A DNA stretch of 64,000 bases from an unicellular cyanobacterium SU2 (GCA_002110465.1 NEED01000078.1:62001-126000); one strand, 5' to 3'; positions 27,140 to 36,384 are shown, numbered from the stretch's first letter. Program-made: numbers and translations. Notes: generated from the sequence alone by a model not told the origin.

Positions 27140-28783
27140 ATGTCCTCTAGAAAATTATTGATTTCAAAATCTTCTTCAATGACTGTATTTAATCAAGAAA
27201 ATTTATTGTTTACTCCTGCATCGCCTAAAGCTGATGCTATACCGACTATTTTTGCTTTTCCTAATGAATATACTGTGGGAATTACCAGTTTAGGCTATCA
27301 ATTGGTTTGGGCGACTTTAGCGTTGAGATCGGATGTTGATGTCAGTCGTTTATTTACGGATATCCATGAACCTTTACCGCGATCGCCTGAACTTTTGGGC
27401 TTTTCTTTTTCCTGGGAACTAGACTATGTTAATATCCTGAATCTTCTCGAATTTTTAGAGATTCCTCTTCATAGTAATCAACGATATAATGAGCATCCTT
27501 TAGTGTTTGGTGGGGGACCTGTATTAACAGCTAACCCTGAACCCTTTGCTGCTTTTTTTGATGTAATTTTATTGGGAGATGGAGAAGAGTTACTCGATAA
27601 TTTTATTGATGGTTATAAAGCAATTATAACGGCAGATCGCCAAACACAATTACGTCATTTATCGAAGATACCAGGGGTTTATATTCCTAGTTTATATGAG
27701 GTGACTTATCATAGTTTTGATGGTGAAATTAAATCGATTGAACCGATTGATCATGAGGTTCCAAATATTATCAAAAAACAAACCTATCGAGGTAATATAT
27801 TATCCGCTTCAACAGTCGTTACAGAAAAAGCTGCTTGGGAAAATATTTATATGGTAGAAGTAGTTAGAAGTTGTCCGGAAATGTGTCGTTTTTGCTTAGC
27901 AAGTTATTTAACATTACCCTTTCGGACAGCGAGTTTAGAAGGTTCTTTAATTCCCGCTATCGAAAAAGGTTTAACGGTAACAAATAGAATAGGATTATTA
28001 GGTGCCTCTGTTACCCAACATCCTGAATTTGAAACGTTGTTAGACTATTTATCTCAGTCTAAATATGAAGATGTTCGTGTTAGTATTGCTTCGGTTCGGA
28101 CTAATACGGTTACTGAAAAGTTAGCCAAAACTTTAGCAAATAGGGGAACTCGTTCGATTACGATTGCCGTTGAAAGTGGCTCAGATAAACTCCGTAAAAT
28201 TATTAATAAAAAATTAATTAATGAAGAAATAATTCAAGCAGCAATTAATGCTAAAGCAGGGGGATTAAAAGCAATAAAGTTTTATGGTATGGCGGGAATT
28301 CCTGGGGAAGAAGATTCAGATATAGAAGAAACAATTATGATATTAGAAAGCATTAAAAAAGCTACACCAGGATTAAGATTAACCTTCGGTTGCAGTACCT
28401 TTGTCCCTAAATCTCACACTCCTTTTCAATGGTTCGGGGTTAATAATGAGGCTAAAAAAAGACTTAAGTATTTAGAAAAACAGTTAGGTAAACGAGGCAT
28501 TGATTTTCGTCCAGAAAGTTATAATTGGTCTGTGATTCAAGCTTTAATTTCTAGGGGCGATCGCCGTCTCTCAAAACTCTTAGAATTAACCCGATATTAT
28601 GGAGATACATTAGGAAGTTATAAACGAGCCTTTAAAGAATTAAAAGGACAATTACCTCCTTTAGATTTTTATGTTTATAATAATTGGAAACTTGATCAAC
28701 TATTACCTTGGAATCATCTACAAGGTCCTTTACCACAAGAAACTTTAATAAAGCATTTAGATGAATCGATGAGTAATATCTGA
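27140..28783 (+). CDS. Radical SAM protein with B12-binding-like N-terminal domain
   Basis: The 547-aa protein has an N-terminal region with FAFPNEYTVGITSLGYQLVW and FGGGPVLTANPEPFAAFFDV, typical of the cobalamin-binding-like domain in this class. A radical SAM core follows, whose CPEMCRFC motif (Cys245, 249, 252) binds the 4Fe-4S cluster. Later ITIAVESGSDKLRKIINK and GIPGEEDSDIEET match strand motifs of the SAM barrel. The substrate is unknown; related proteins modify RNA or cofactors. Start may be ATG 27140 or ATG 27179 (MTVFNQENLL), where homologous sequence seems to begin. It ends 79 bp before the kinase gene. Confidence 0.88.
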   Translation: MSSRKLLISKSSSMTVFNQENLLFTPASPKADAIPTIFAFPNEYTVGITSLGYQLVWATLALRSDVDVSRLFTDIHEPLPRSPELLGFSFSWELDYVNILNLLEFLEIPLHSNQRYNEHPLVFGGGPVLTANPEPFAAFFDVILLGDGEELLDNFIDGYKAIITADRQTQLRHLSKIPGVYIPSLYEVTYHSFDGEIKSIEPIDHEVPNIIKKQTYRGNILSASTVVTEKAAWENIYMVEVVRSCPEMCRFCLASYLTLPFRTASLEGSLIPAIEKGLTVTNRIGLLGASVTQHPEFETLLDYLSQSKYEDVRVSIASVRTNTVTEKLAKTLANRGTRSITIAVESGSDKLRKIINKKLINEEIIQAAINAKAGGLKAIKFYGMAGIPGEEDSDIEETIMILESIKKATPGLRLTFGCSTFVPKSHTPFQWFGVNNEAKKRLKYLEKQLGKRGIDFRPESYNWSVIQALISRGDRRLSKLLELTRYYGDTLGSYKRAFKELKGQLPPLDFYVYNNWKLDQLLPWNHLQGPLPQETLIKHLDESMSNI

Positions 28784-28862
28784 AGGATTACTTTTTAAAA
28801 TAAACAGGGTAACAAAGATGTCTTAACTCTATCCTCCTTGATAAGGATAAAATTCAAAAAAT

Positions 28863-30497
28863 ATGGAAAACAAGCTTCTTAATAATCGCTATCAGATCCT
28901 AAAAAAGTTAGGACACGGAGGATTTGGAACAACTTATTTAGCAGAAGATATTCAAATGCCTTCTCATCGCCTTTGTGTGATCAAAGAACTTCAACCGGTG
29001 GATAATCAACCTGAAATTTATCAATTAATTAAAGAACGTTTTCAAAGAGAAGCAGCTATCTTAGAAAACTTAGGAGATAAACATCAACAAATTCCTCAAC
29101 TTTATGCTTATTGTGAAGAACACGGACAATTTTATTTGGTTCAAGAATATATTAACGGTGAAACGCTTTCAACGAAAATTTCAAAAAATGGAATAGTAAG
29201 TGAAAATATTGCTCAAGAAATACTCTTAAACCTTTTAACTGTTTTATTATATGTTCACAGTCAAAAAATTATTCATAGGGATATTAAACCAGACAATATT
29301 ATTATTCGTGATTCAGATAATCTTCCTGTTCTCATTGATTTTGGTGCAGTTAAAGAAACTATGGGAACCATGATAAAGACTTTAGGAAATGTTACCAAAT
29401 CTATTATTATTGGAACACCTGGTTTTATGTCTCCAGAACAAAGTATGGGACGACCGGTTTACGCCTCTGATCTTTATAGCTTAGGATTAACTATTATTTA
29501 TCTTTTAACTGGAAAAATACCTTCAGAATTCACAACCGATCCTCTTACAGGAGAAATTGAGTGGCAAAATTATGCTTCTGGTGTGAGTCCCAATTTAGTG
29601 AGGGTTTTAAATAAATCTATTCAGTTTCATTATCAAGATCGTTTTCCTACCGCACAAGCAATGATTGATGAATTAGTTGCATCCTCTTCTCAAAGGACAA
29701 TTGCTATTCCTTCCTCATTGTCAACATCACCTACTTTTTCTAAAATTAATGTCAATCAAAATTGGTTAAAAATTACTCTTATTAGTGGACTAACAGGAAT
29801 ACTTTTAGCAAGTGGATTTGTTTATATTCAACAAGAGAAGCAAAAAGATTTGGCAGAAAAATTATCTCAAATACAATCATCCTCGGAGTCCCCGACAGTT
29901 TTACCCCCCGAAAGAGAAGAAAGTTCTATTCCTACTCCTATCCCTTCTCCAACGGTTTTACCCCCAGAAAATCAAGAAAATTCTGTGACGACTTCTATCC
30001 CTTCTCCAACAATTTTACCTCCTGAAAGAGAAGAAAGTTCTATTCCTACTCCTATCCCTTCTCCAACAGTTTTACCTCCTGAAAGAGAAGAAAATTCGAT
30101 TCCTACTCCTGTCCCTTCTCCAAGTCCCACCCCTAAAAGGGTTGAGTCAGAACCAACTCAAGCAATAAATCTTAATGACAATCAAGCTATTTCTAAGATA
30201 GAAAATTTTTATAATCTTGTTTCTAATCAGCAATATGATCAAGCTAAAAAAGTCTTTTCTCCTGAATTAGCTAAGCAATTTTCTCCTAAATTTTTTGATC
30301 AATTTGAGCGAGTAACCGTAGAAGATTTAAAAATCACTTCTCGCACAGACTCTATGATTAAGTTTGTGGGACAAAACACCTATGTTTATCTTGATGGTTC
30401 AACTCAAAGAGAACTTCGTTCTTATACTCTTGAATATCTCAATGGTGAGATGAAAATGACAGCTTCAGAGTTTATAAAAGTAACTAAATTTCGTTGA
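28863..30497 (+). CDS. Hanks-type serine/threonine protein kinase with membrane anchor and repeat linker
   Basis: This is a 544-aa transmembrane kinase. The catalytic domain has the glycine loop GHGGFGTTY (17-25), Lys41, HRDIKPDN (138-145), DFG (159-161) and GTPGFMSPEQ, so it should be active. One membrane helix lies at about 303-321. A proline-rich linker of four 19-residue repeats (about 344-419) follows, then a C-terminal domain of about 105 residues (EKVFSPEL-like helices, then TYVYLDGSTQRELRSY) resembling NTF2/SnoaL-type sensor folds. The kinase faces the cytoplasm and the linker and sensor the periplasm or lumen. The ligand is unknown. Confidence 0.92.
   Translation: MENKLLNNRYQILKKLGHGGFGTTYLAEDIQMPSHRLCVIKELQPVDNQPEIYQLIKERFQREAAILENLGDKHQQIPQLYAYCEEHGQFYLVQEYINGETLSTKISKNGIVSENIAQEILLNLLTVLLYVHSQKIIHRDIKPDNIIIRDSDNLPVLIDFGAVKETMGTMIKTLGNVTKSIIIGTPGFMSPEQSMGRPVYASDLYSLGLTIIYLLTGKIPSEFTTDPLTGEIEWQNYASGVSPNLVRVLNKSIQFHYQDRFPTAQAMIDELVASSSQRTIAIPSSLSTSPTFSKINVNQNWLKITLISGLTGILLASGFVYIQQEKQKDLAEKLSQIQSSSESPTVLPPEREESSIPTPIPSPTVLPPENQENSVTTSIPSPTILPPEREESSIPTPIPSPTVLPPEREENSIPTPVPSPSPTPKRVESEPTQAINLNDNQAISKIENFYNLVSNQQYDQAKKVFSPELAKQFSPKFFDQFERVTVEDLKITSRTDSMIKFVGQNTYVYLDGSTQRELRSYTLEYLNGEMKMTASEFIKVTKFR
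29892..30119 (+). repeat. Four in-frame 57-bp repeats in the kinase linker
   Basis: Four consecutive 57-bp units encode variants of PTVLPPEREESSIPTPIPS. Units 1, 3 and 4 are nearly identical and unit 2 has diverged. Confidence 0.9.
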
Positions 30498-30519
30498 AGC
30501 GTTATATAATAACTGTAGG

Positions 30520-30667
30520 TTGGGTTCAGGGATGAAACCCAAAAGATATATCATGAATTTGATAGCAGATTACAGAGTTTCCTGGTTATTCTCAAAAATA
30601 ATTTATTGATTGGGTTTCCTTAAATCAACCAAACCGACAAAAGCGGCGTAGCTTAGCCAATCGCACT
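30520..30667. repeat. Dispersed palindromic repeat, copy 2
   Basis: A TTGGGTT/AACCCAA hairpin (30520-30542) is followed about 65 bp later by a TTGGGTTTC segment with AACCGACAA and a CGCACT end (30609-30667). The second part matches the element at 12218-12264 in order, with substitutions. Confidence 0.5.
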
Positions 30668-30711
30668 AAAAAAAGTAGAGTAGGATAGTTCCCACTCCAC
30701 AATCAAAATGA

Positions 30712-33291
30712 CTATAACCAAGCACTCACATCAATTCCTAAAGTTTGTCCTAAATTCAATAAAGGACACAGTTGGGAAGGAGTCCAACGACAAGCCCCAT
30801 ATTCTCCATTTTCTGGATTAGGATCAAGACATTGGGGAACAATTTCCTCGTATAAATGGCAGTAATAAAGTTCTTGGACCTTATCTAAAGATAGGCCTAA
30901 ATTTAATTGATTTCCTACTTCTACCATTTGAACCAGTCGTTTAATTTCCTCCTCAATTTGGTTAGGATCAGCGTCTTTTAAAATGTGGGATAGACTCTGA
31001 AAAATCAAGGTTTCTAAGGTTATCTTTGCTTCAGGAACATCCAGGGTACACCTTAAATGATTAGCTTCTGTTGCGATCGCCTCTAATTCTCCTAAACGGG
31101 TATCGGTTTTTTGAAGATCTTCGATCTCTTCTTTTAATAACCGAACTGTGGTTAAACAACGATGGGATAACGCCACGTCAGCCGCCACTTGTAACTCTTT
31201 AGGGACAGGTAATTCATCCCGTTGAAAAGCCGCTAAAATACTGTAATTATCCCGATAAACCTGGGTATAAAGTTGATCGAGTTGTTTCTTAGTTTTAGCC
31301 GTTAATAGTTGCATAATGCGTTGACGTTCTTCAGCAAAAAGATGCTGTAAGCTAAAGGATTGATCCCCAAATAATTTACCCATCGTTAAAATGGTTTGGG
31401 CAGCACTAGCTTGTTTTAACGCCTCAAACAGTTGTTCTTTTACCTCTACATAGGCTAAACGTCCCTTAAACGGTTGAATACAACAATGAAAGTCCCATCC
31501 CCCTAAATGCAACACAGCAAAGGTAAAATGATGGCTTTCCCAAGTAATTTCTGAAGTTAGGCGCACTTGTCCCACGGCTAGGGTTAAGTTTCCCATAGAC
31601 TGCTTTTGATAGTCGAGTTGAGTTGCTGCGTAACAATAAACCTGTTGTTCGGTGGAATATTGAGTAAACAGGGAACTAATGGCATAATGGGCGGCTACCT
31701 GTTCAAAATTAACCTGAGCAGATACTACCAATTGATGATAGACCTGACCCCCATCTTTATAGCTTTTCACATTACTAGGGGCTTCTGCTAGACGGCTGAT
31801 AAATTCCCCTTCTAAGTTGACTCCTGACACTTCTCCCGCTAATTCTAAGGCACGGGCAGCATAACGAAGAATTTGGGTTCCTTCAGGACGGGAAATTTCC
31901 TCAAAAAACCATCCGCAACTGGTATACATCAATAGGGTGTGACGCTGAACTTCTAACAGTCGTAGGGCATCAATTTGTTCAGTCGGGGACAGAGAATGGC
32001 GTTGATGACGGGTGAGAAACTCTTCTACATTTTCCACCGAGCGATCGAGGATAGTTTCGATATATTCATCTCTAGCTGCCCAAGGATCGTTAAATAGCTT
32101 AGTTCCTGCCTCTTCATAGGTAATAATTAATTGATCTCGTAACCAGTCTAAAGTATCCCGTAGAGGTCGCCGCCATTGTTGATGCCAGTCTCCACCGCCA
32201 CCGCAGCCACAGTCATCTTGCCAGCGATCAACCCCGTGCATACAACTCCAGGCGGTTACGGGTTTGAGTTCCACTTCCCAGGTAGGTTCACAGATACTCA
32301 AATAATGAGAGTAATTAGTGACAGTCCATCCCCGTTGTGGAAATTCAACGGTAAAAGCGTAGGCGATACATCTGTCCTTGCCTTCTTTGTGATGACCAAA
32401 GGTTTCGCCATCAGTCCCCACACTAACCATTTGGGAGGGGCGGTGATCTCCTTTGACGGCTTGTGCAATCCGTTGGGCGAAATTTGCTGAAGTATCAAGC
32501 ACATCGCCAAAGCCGATATCTCCTGAAATCGGTCCATCGTAGAAGAATATATCGATATAGCGTCCGTCTTGAATAAAACAGCGATAGGGACGGGTAGGAT
32601 CAATTTGTCCACCCCCTACTCCATGCCATTCGGGTTCACAATGAGTTTCGGTCGGTAAAGGACGACAACGTTCAGCTTGGGAGGGGGCTAAGATAATAAA
32701 ACGAATGTCTTCGTCAATTAGGGTTTCTAGGGTAGGATAATCAACGGCTGTTTCTGCTAACCACATTCCTTCTGGGTTGCGACCAAAACGGCGGCGAAAA
32801 TCTGCTTTTCCCCAACGAATTTGGGTGTATTTGTCTCGTTGATTAGCGAGGGGGAGAATAATATGATTGTAAACTTGGGCGATCGCGTTTCCGTGTCCGT
32901 TTAACCGTTGGCAACTTTGGCGATCAGCTTCTAAAATTCGTTTGTAGGTTTCCTGGTCATGGTCTTCTAACCAAGACATCAAAGTCGGTCCAATATTAAA
33001 GCTTAAATACTCAAAATTATTAACAATTCCGATCACTTCTCCTTGCGGATTAAAAATTCTAGAAAAAGCATTAGGACGATAACATTCTTGGTGAATGCGT
33101 TCATTCCAATTCTGAAAAGGATAAGCACTCGGTTGGCGTTCTATAGTGTCTAAATAAGGGTTTTCCCTAGGGGGTTGATAAAAATGCCCATGAATCGTGA
33201 CATAAACCCCTGTTGCTGTTGTTAAGGGGTTGGATTTTTCCTCTGTACAATCAGTCGGAGGAGTGACAGCATTTTCAACTAAATAAGTCAT
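30712..33291 (-). CDS. Glycoside hydrolase family 57-like protein with DUF3536
   Basis: The protein of about 859 aa starts near VYVTIHGHFYQPPRENPYL, where HGHFYQPPRE is the first conserved GH57 box. A second box, PEGMWLAETAVDY, lies near residue 165, and DGETFGHH near 285. The C-terminal half is DUF3536. GH57 enzymes act on alpha-glucans, and many GH57/DUF3536 proteins in cyanobacteria are unassigned, so glycogen or oligosaccharide metabolism is inferred. The ATG at 33289-33291 is preferred to TTG 33297. It is a single gene converging on the kinase gene. Confidence 0.88.
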   Translation of the reverse strand: MTYLVENAVTPPTDCTEEKSNPLTTATGVYVTIHGHFYQPPRENPYLDTIERQPSAYPFQNWNERIHQECYRPNAFSRIFNPQGEVIGIVNNFEYLSFNIGPTLMSWLEDHDQETYKRILEADRQSCQRLNGHGNAIAQVYNHIILPLANQRDKYTQIRWGKADFRRRFGRNPEGMWLAETAVDYPTLETLIDEDIRFIILAPSQAERCRPLPTETHCEPEWHGVGGGQIDPTRPYRCFIQDGRYIDIFFYDGPISGDIGFGDVLDTSANFAQRIAQAVKGDHRPSQMVSVGTDGETFGHHKEGKDRCIAYAFTVEFPQRGWTVTNYSHYLSICEPTWEVELKPVTAWSCMHGVDRWQDDCGCGGGGDWHQQWRRPLRDTLDWLRDQLIITYEEAGTKLFNDPWAARDEYIETILDRSVENVEEFLTRHQRHSLSPTEQIDALRLLEVQRHTLLMYTSCGWFFEEISRPEGTQILRYAARALELAGEVSGVNLEGEFISRLAEAPSNVKSYKDGGQVYHQLVVSAQVNFEQVAAHYAISSLFTQYSTEQQVYCYAATQLDYQKQSMGNLTLAVGQVRLTSEITWESHHFTFAVLHLGGWDFHCCIQPFKGRLAYVEVKEQLFEALKQASAAQTILTMGKLFGDQSFSLQHLFAEERQRIMQLLTAKTKKQLDQLYTQVYRDNYSILAAFQRDELPVPKELQVAADVALSHRCLTTVRLLKEEIEDLQKTDTRLGELEAIATEANHLRCTLDVPEAKITLETLIFQSLSHILKDADPNQIEEEIKRLVQMVEVGNQLNLGLSLDKVQELYYCHLYEEIVPQCLDPNPENGEYGACRWTPSQLCPLLNLGQTLGIDVSAWL

Positions 33292-33697
33292 AATCAATCC
33301 TTAATTAAAGTTTGTGACTTTTACTTAAAATTTGATGCAGCGATGGTTAAAGCTAGGGCTGTATTTCAGACTTTCAGTCAATGTAATGATAATAATGTAA
33401 ATCAATCTAGATATTCTCTGCTGGCTAATTTATCACATTTTTTATATCAGTGCTATGATTCTCTTTCTTTTACCCTTTTATCTAAAAATAATCTTAAGAA
33501 TTAAATATTTTTACTAAAGTTATGGTAGCGGAATTCTAGGATTAAAATGTTCTCTTCTCAGAAAAAGTGAAAGTGATTCGGGGAACCTCAATAAGTATTT
33601 TTACTGATGTGGTTATCCTCCCTGTGTTCACTCACAAGACAACGATAAGATTCTACTAGGTTGCTTTACAAAAGTTTACAAAATTGGAGAGGTAGCC
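33292..33697. other. Intergenic region without a recognised gene
   Basis: This 406-bp divergent region upstream of the GH57-like gene and of the 30-aa peptide gene is AT-rich. I see no frame or RNA gene. Promoters for both sides must lie here. Confidence 0.4.
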
Positions 33698-33790
33698 ATG
33701 ATGAGTATAGCGACAATGTTGATATTTTTCTGGGCGATAGCAGCCATTGCCAACCGACTCAGTAGTGAATATCGATCACTTGAACCATGA
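33698..33790 (+). CDS. 30-aa single-helix membrane peptide, coupled to the TIGR03643 gene
   Basis: The tiny frame reads MMSIATMLIFFWAIAAIANR and then LSSEYRSLEP. It has a short N-terminus, one hydrophobic helix of about 17 residues, and a polar charged tail, the shape of small photosystem or cytochrome subunits. It does not match PsaM, PsbX, PetL, PetM or Ycf12 as I know them. GGAGAGG lies 5-11 bases before the first ATG, a strong ribosome-binding site. Its TGA stop overlaps the next gene's ATG as ATGA, implying translational coupling. The function is unknown. Confidence 0.6.
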   Translation: MMSIATMLIFFWAIAAIANRLSSEYRSLEP

Positions 33791-34041
33791 AATTACCAAA
33801 TTTAGATAGTACAGAAATTGATCGTATTGTTGAAATGGCCTGGGAAGATCGAACACCCTTTAAGGCGATCGAGATCCAGTTTGGTCTAAAGGAAAAACAA
33901 GTCATTGCCTTGATGCGACGTACCATGAAAACTTCCAGCTTTAAGATGTGGCGTAAACGAGTTACTGGACGTAAAACCAAGCATCAAGTCAAAAGAGACT
34001 TTGTTGCTGGTCGTTTTAAATCAAAGAATCAAAAAACATAG
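33787..34041 (+). CDS. TIGR03643 (DUF2805) family protein
   Basis: The 84-aa basic protein contains EIDRIVEMAWEDRTPFKAIE, FGLKEKQVIALMRR and SSFKMWRKRVTGRKTKH, covering the whole small family defined as TIGR03643/DUF2805. The helix-turn-helix-like centre and many Arg/Lys residues suggest nucleic-acid binding, but no role is established. The ATG overlaps the stop of the 30-aa membrane peptide gene (ATGA), so it is most likely translated from that transcript. It converges with DUF3303 over a strong bidirectional hairpin. Confidence 0.9.
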   Translation: MKLPNLDSTEIDRIVEMAWEDRTPFKAIEIQFGLKEKQVIALMRRTMKTSSFKMWRKRVTGRKTKHQVKRDFVAGRFKSKNQKT

Positions 34042-34080
34042 ATAAAGAGTTTTATTAGAATCTAGTATTTGTCGGGGGGT

Positions 34081-34102
34081 TGACGGGGAGACAACCCCGT
34101 CA
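34081..34102. terminator. Hairpin between converging genes
   Basis: TGACGGGG and CCCCGTCA form a perfect 8-bp GC-rich stem with a 6-base loop between the TIGR03643 gene and the converging DUF3303 gene. It probably terminates from either side. Confidence 0.65.
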
Positions 34103-34122
34103 GTTAAAGAGTAGTTTACTAG

Positions 34123-34386
34123 TCAACTAAAAACCTGACGAATATTTTCTTCCTCTATCACCGGAGTGATGTGATTAACGTTCAAGTCTGTCCAATGTCG
34201 GAAGAGTTTTCCTAGCTCTGTACTATCGGCTGCTTCAATAACAACCCAAGCTTCGAGCAGCGTTGTTGCAAACCAATGACCAACTATTTTCACGTCATGG
34301 GGACTACTACTTCCAAAAGCTAAGAAGCGTTCAAAAGCTTCATTTCGGTGTTCAGGGGTTATATCAACATGAGTTATAAACAACAT
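34123..34386 (-). CDS. DUF3303 family protein
   Basis: The 87-aa product starts MLFITHVDITPEHRNEAFERF and contains KIVGHWFATTLLEAWVVIE and LFRHWTDLNVNHITPV. This is the ferredoxin-like alpha-beta barrel pattern of DUF3303. Members are small dimeric proteins of unknown function common in cyanobacteria and algae. It is 57 bp downstream of the secreted 126-aa gene on the same strand and may share its transcript. Confidence 0.88.
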   Translation of the reverse strand: MLFITHVDITPEHRNEAFERFLAFGSSSPHDVKIVGHWFATTLLEAWVVIEAADSTELGKLFRHWTDLNVNHITPVIEEENIRQVFS

Positions 34387-34443
34387 GGGCTTAATCTCCT
34401 GTAAGGAATAAAAGTTAAAAGCTTAAAAGTGTTATGCAGAAGT

Positions 34444-34824
34444 TTAATCATCGCTTTCTCGGAACATAAGCTGAATTTGATTGTTAACTTCTTCTACGTA
34501 ATGTTTATGGCTAGCAACACCATAAGTATTGCTAAGAATACAAGCCTTCATGGCTGCCTGAACAATTTTATCTGCTGTAATATTTCCAGCTTTAAACTCA
34601 GTTTCAAATGTAAGAGCTCCAGGAATTCCTTCTTTGCTAAAAGTTCCTCGAGATGCCATGCTTGCCAGTAGTTCTGGTGAAATATAAGCTTGTGGTTCCC
34701 TAACACAACCTGATTCAGGGGATACTGAAGTTATCTGGGCTTTGATGCTTAGGGAATAAACCGTCAAATTAGCTATGGTGGCAAAGAATAAGAAGCTTAG
34801 TAATTGTTGTATGTTAACAGTCAT
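34444..34824 (-). CDS. Secreted hypothetical protein
   Basis: The 126-aa product begins with a typical Sec signal: MTVNIQ, then a hydrophobic core LLSFLFFATIANLTVYSLS with likely cleavage after SIKA. The mature part of about 97 residues has two cysteines (SGCVREP and KACILS) that could form a disulphide, plus a short acidic end. I do not recognise the family. The gene precedes DUF3303 on the minus strand. Confidence 0.65.
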   Translation of the reverse strand: MTVNIQQLLSFLFFATIANLTVYSLSIKAQITSVSPESGCVREPQAYISPELLASMASRGTFSKEGIPGALTFETEFKAGNITADKIVQAAMKACILSNTYGVASHKHYVEEVNNQIQLMFRESDD

Positions 34825-35032
34825 TTTTAACCTCTCACAGAATAGATTAGAGTTACCTTCTACTTTAAATTAATAGGTGTAGTTAAGAGGTTTGATTATT
34901 ATCTATTAACTATTCTTTATATATGGTCAGCAATATGTCCTAATTTTTTTGTAGTTGTCATAGTTATTCCTATTGATCATTGATTTTTAGTCTATTGGAA
35001 AAAATTTTTTTTCCATTTTTCATTTCACTGAA

Positions 35033-35179
35033 GTGGTTAATCCTATATCGTATCTACTGTCAGAAGGATGCCAATGGAGAGCTTTACCACAAGACTTTTC
35101 TCCTTGGTCAACAGGAATAAAACACTTTGATAAGTTGAAAAAGCAAAAAGCTTGTTATCAATTAAAAACACTCTCTTAA
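35033..35179 (+). pseudogene. IS5-family transposase relic
   Basis: A 48-codon open stretch reads LLSEGCQWRALPQDFSPWST, the N-terminal DUF4096-type domain of IS5-group transposases (usual form GCQWRxLPxDFPPW). It then degenerates to a stop at 35177. No catalytic domain or terminal repeats are visible, so this is an old fragment. The rest of the 477-bp gap between the secreted protein gene and gun4 shows no gene. Confidence 0.7.
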
Positions 35180-35301
35180 TCTTTAGAACGTTTCACTCTG
35201 GGCAGTAGTATTATTATTGCCTTTTTCTAGAAAAGTCTCCTTTTTTACTCTTCTGTTTTTATGAAAATTAGCTAACAACAGTTCTCACTATTAACTAAAA
35301 T

Positions 35302-36033
35302 TCACCAGTCATTCTCTGACCACACCGGATGAGCAAATAGAGACGCTGCAACCCGAACCCCTCGTAGTTGATTTAATAGGGGAAGATGTCCTACAGGCGC
35401 GCTTAAATCCCAGGTAAACTCATTCGGATAAAACGTCCAATTATTGTCTTTCTTCCAGCCAATTTTGGGCCACAACTTGGTAAAATCTTTGCCTACCGAT
35501 AGCCAAAGTTTACGTTGTACCGAGAAGCCAAATTTCCCTTCTGAATAAACCCACCACAGAGAATTAATGGTATGCAAATCAGTGGTAGGAAATTGTTCAA
35601 CTTCCGTAAAATAAACCCATTTACGCTGTACTGCGGCTTCTCCTGCCAATTCACACAGTTTTTGTCGCGTAACCGTATCAGCGTCTTCAAATTTTTGATG
35701 GATGAGGAAGTCCTTAAGGGGTTGATAGTCGATGTTGCGTTCCGACGCTAGGGGAACAACCCCATTAAGAAAATTAGTTTGCAAAAATTCTTGAGTTTTT
35801 GGTGCATTCACCTGATAAAGTGCTTGATACGCCTTACCCATGACGAAATTAGGGGGTCCTATTTCCGATGACTGCAAAAATGTCATCAGCACTTCCCAAC
35901 CTGGTTCTCCCATGTTTATTAACTGGGGAATCATCTGAAGCTGTTTTTTGGCGGACTCTACTAAAAACTGACTCGCCTCTGGGGAGAAATTGTCCCCTGT
36001 ATTCTGAACTGTAGCGATGTTTTGCTCAGTCAT
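35302..36033 (-). CDS. gun4: GUN4 domain protein, regulator of Mg-chelatase
   Basis: The 243-aa product has an N-terminal helical bundle (residues 1-85, ARM-like) and the GUN4 core at about 90-235. The core contains LKDFLIHQKFEDADTVTRQK, INSLWWVYSEGKFGFSVQRK and NEFTWDLSAPVGHLP. GUN4 binds protoporphyrin IX and its magnesium form and stimulates Mg-chelatase in chlorophyll synthesis. The porphyrin-contacting segment around the WTFYPNEFTWDLSAP loop is intact. It lies 114 bp from rpoZ on the same strand. Confidence 0.95.
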   Translation of the reverse strand: MTEQNIATVQNTGDNFSPEASQFLVESAKKQLQMIPQLINMGEPGWEVLMTFLQSSEIGPPNFVMGKAYQALYQVNAPKTQEFLQTNFLNGVVPLASERNIDYQPLKDFLIHQKFEDADTVTRQKLCELAGEAAVQRKWVYFTEVEQFPTTDLHTINSLWWVYSEGKFGFSVQRKLWLSVGKDFTKLWPKIGWKKDNNWTFYPNEFTWDLSAPVGHLPLLNQLRGVRVAASLFAHPVWSENDW

Positions 36034-36147
36034 GAAATCACCCGTTGACTCTTGCCTTAACTATTAATATCACTAATTGAGGTTGATTGGTTCAAGGTTT
36101 AGAGTTTATCTAGATATGGATGAGTAGAGGTTGGGGGTAAAATTTTT

Positions 36148-36384
36148 TTAATTAACCTCATCTCCTAAGATTTCCGGTTCTGTCAATTCATCAGACATTT
36201 CCAATACAGCGCGCATTACTGGTTTCATCATGGCAGCGTCTGAAGCATCCATCTCTTCATAGCGACAACGTTTAGCTCGTCTGGCTATCTGGACGACAAT
36301 ACGATAGCGGTTAGAAGCCACATCCATCAACTTATCAGCCCGATACACCATGTCTGCTGAATTCAAGGGAAAATATTTAGTCAT
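36148..36384 (-). CDS. rpoZ: RNA polymerase omega subunit
   Basis: The 78-aa protein has DMVYRADKLMDVASNRYRIV and VQIARRAKRCRYEEMD, typical of cyanobacterial RpoZ. Its variable C-terminal tail is acidic. Omega helps assemble beta' and supports sigma recruitment. It is a single short gene between gun4 and the divergent OB-fold membrane protein. Confidence 0.95.
   Translation of the reverse strand: MTKYFPLNSADMVYRADKLMDVASNRYRIVVQIARRAKRCRYEEMDASDAAMMKPVMRAVLEMSDELTEPEILGDEVN

Noticed and set aside
34429-34671. Plus-strand frame of 80 codons
   Set aside because: It is antisense to the secreted 126-aa gene, which has a convincing signal peptide.
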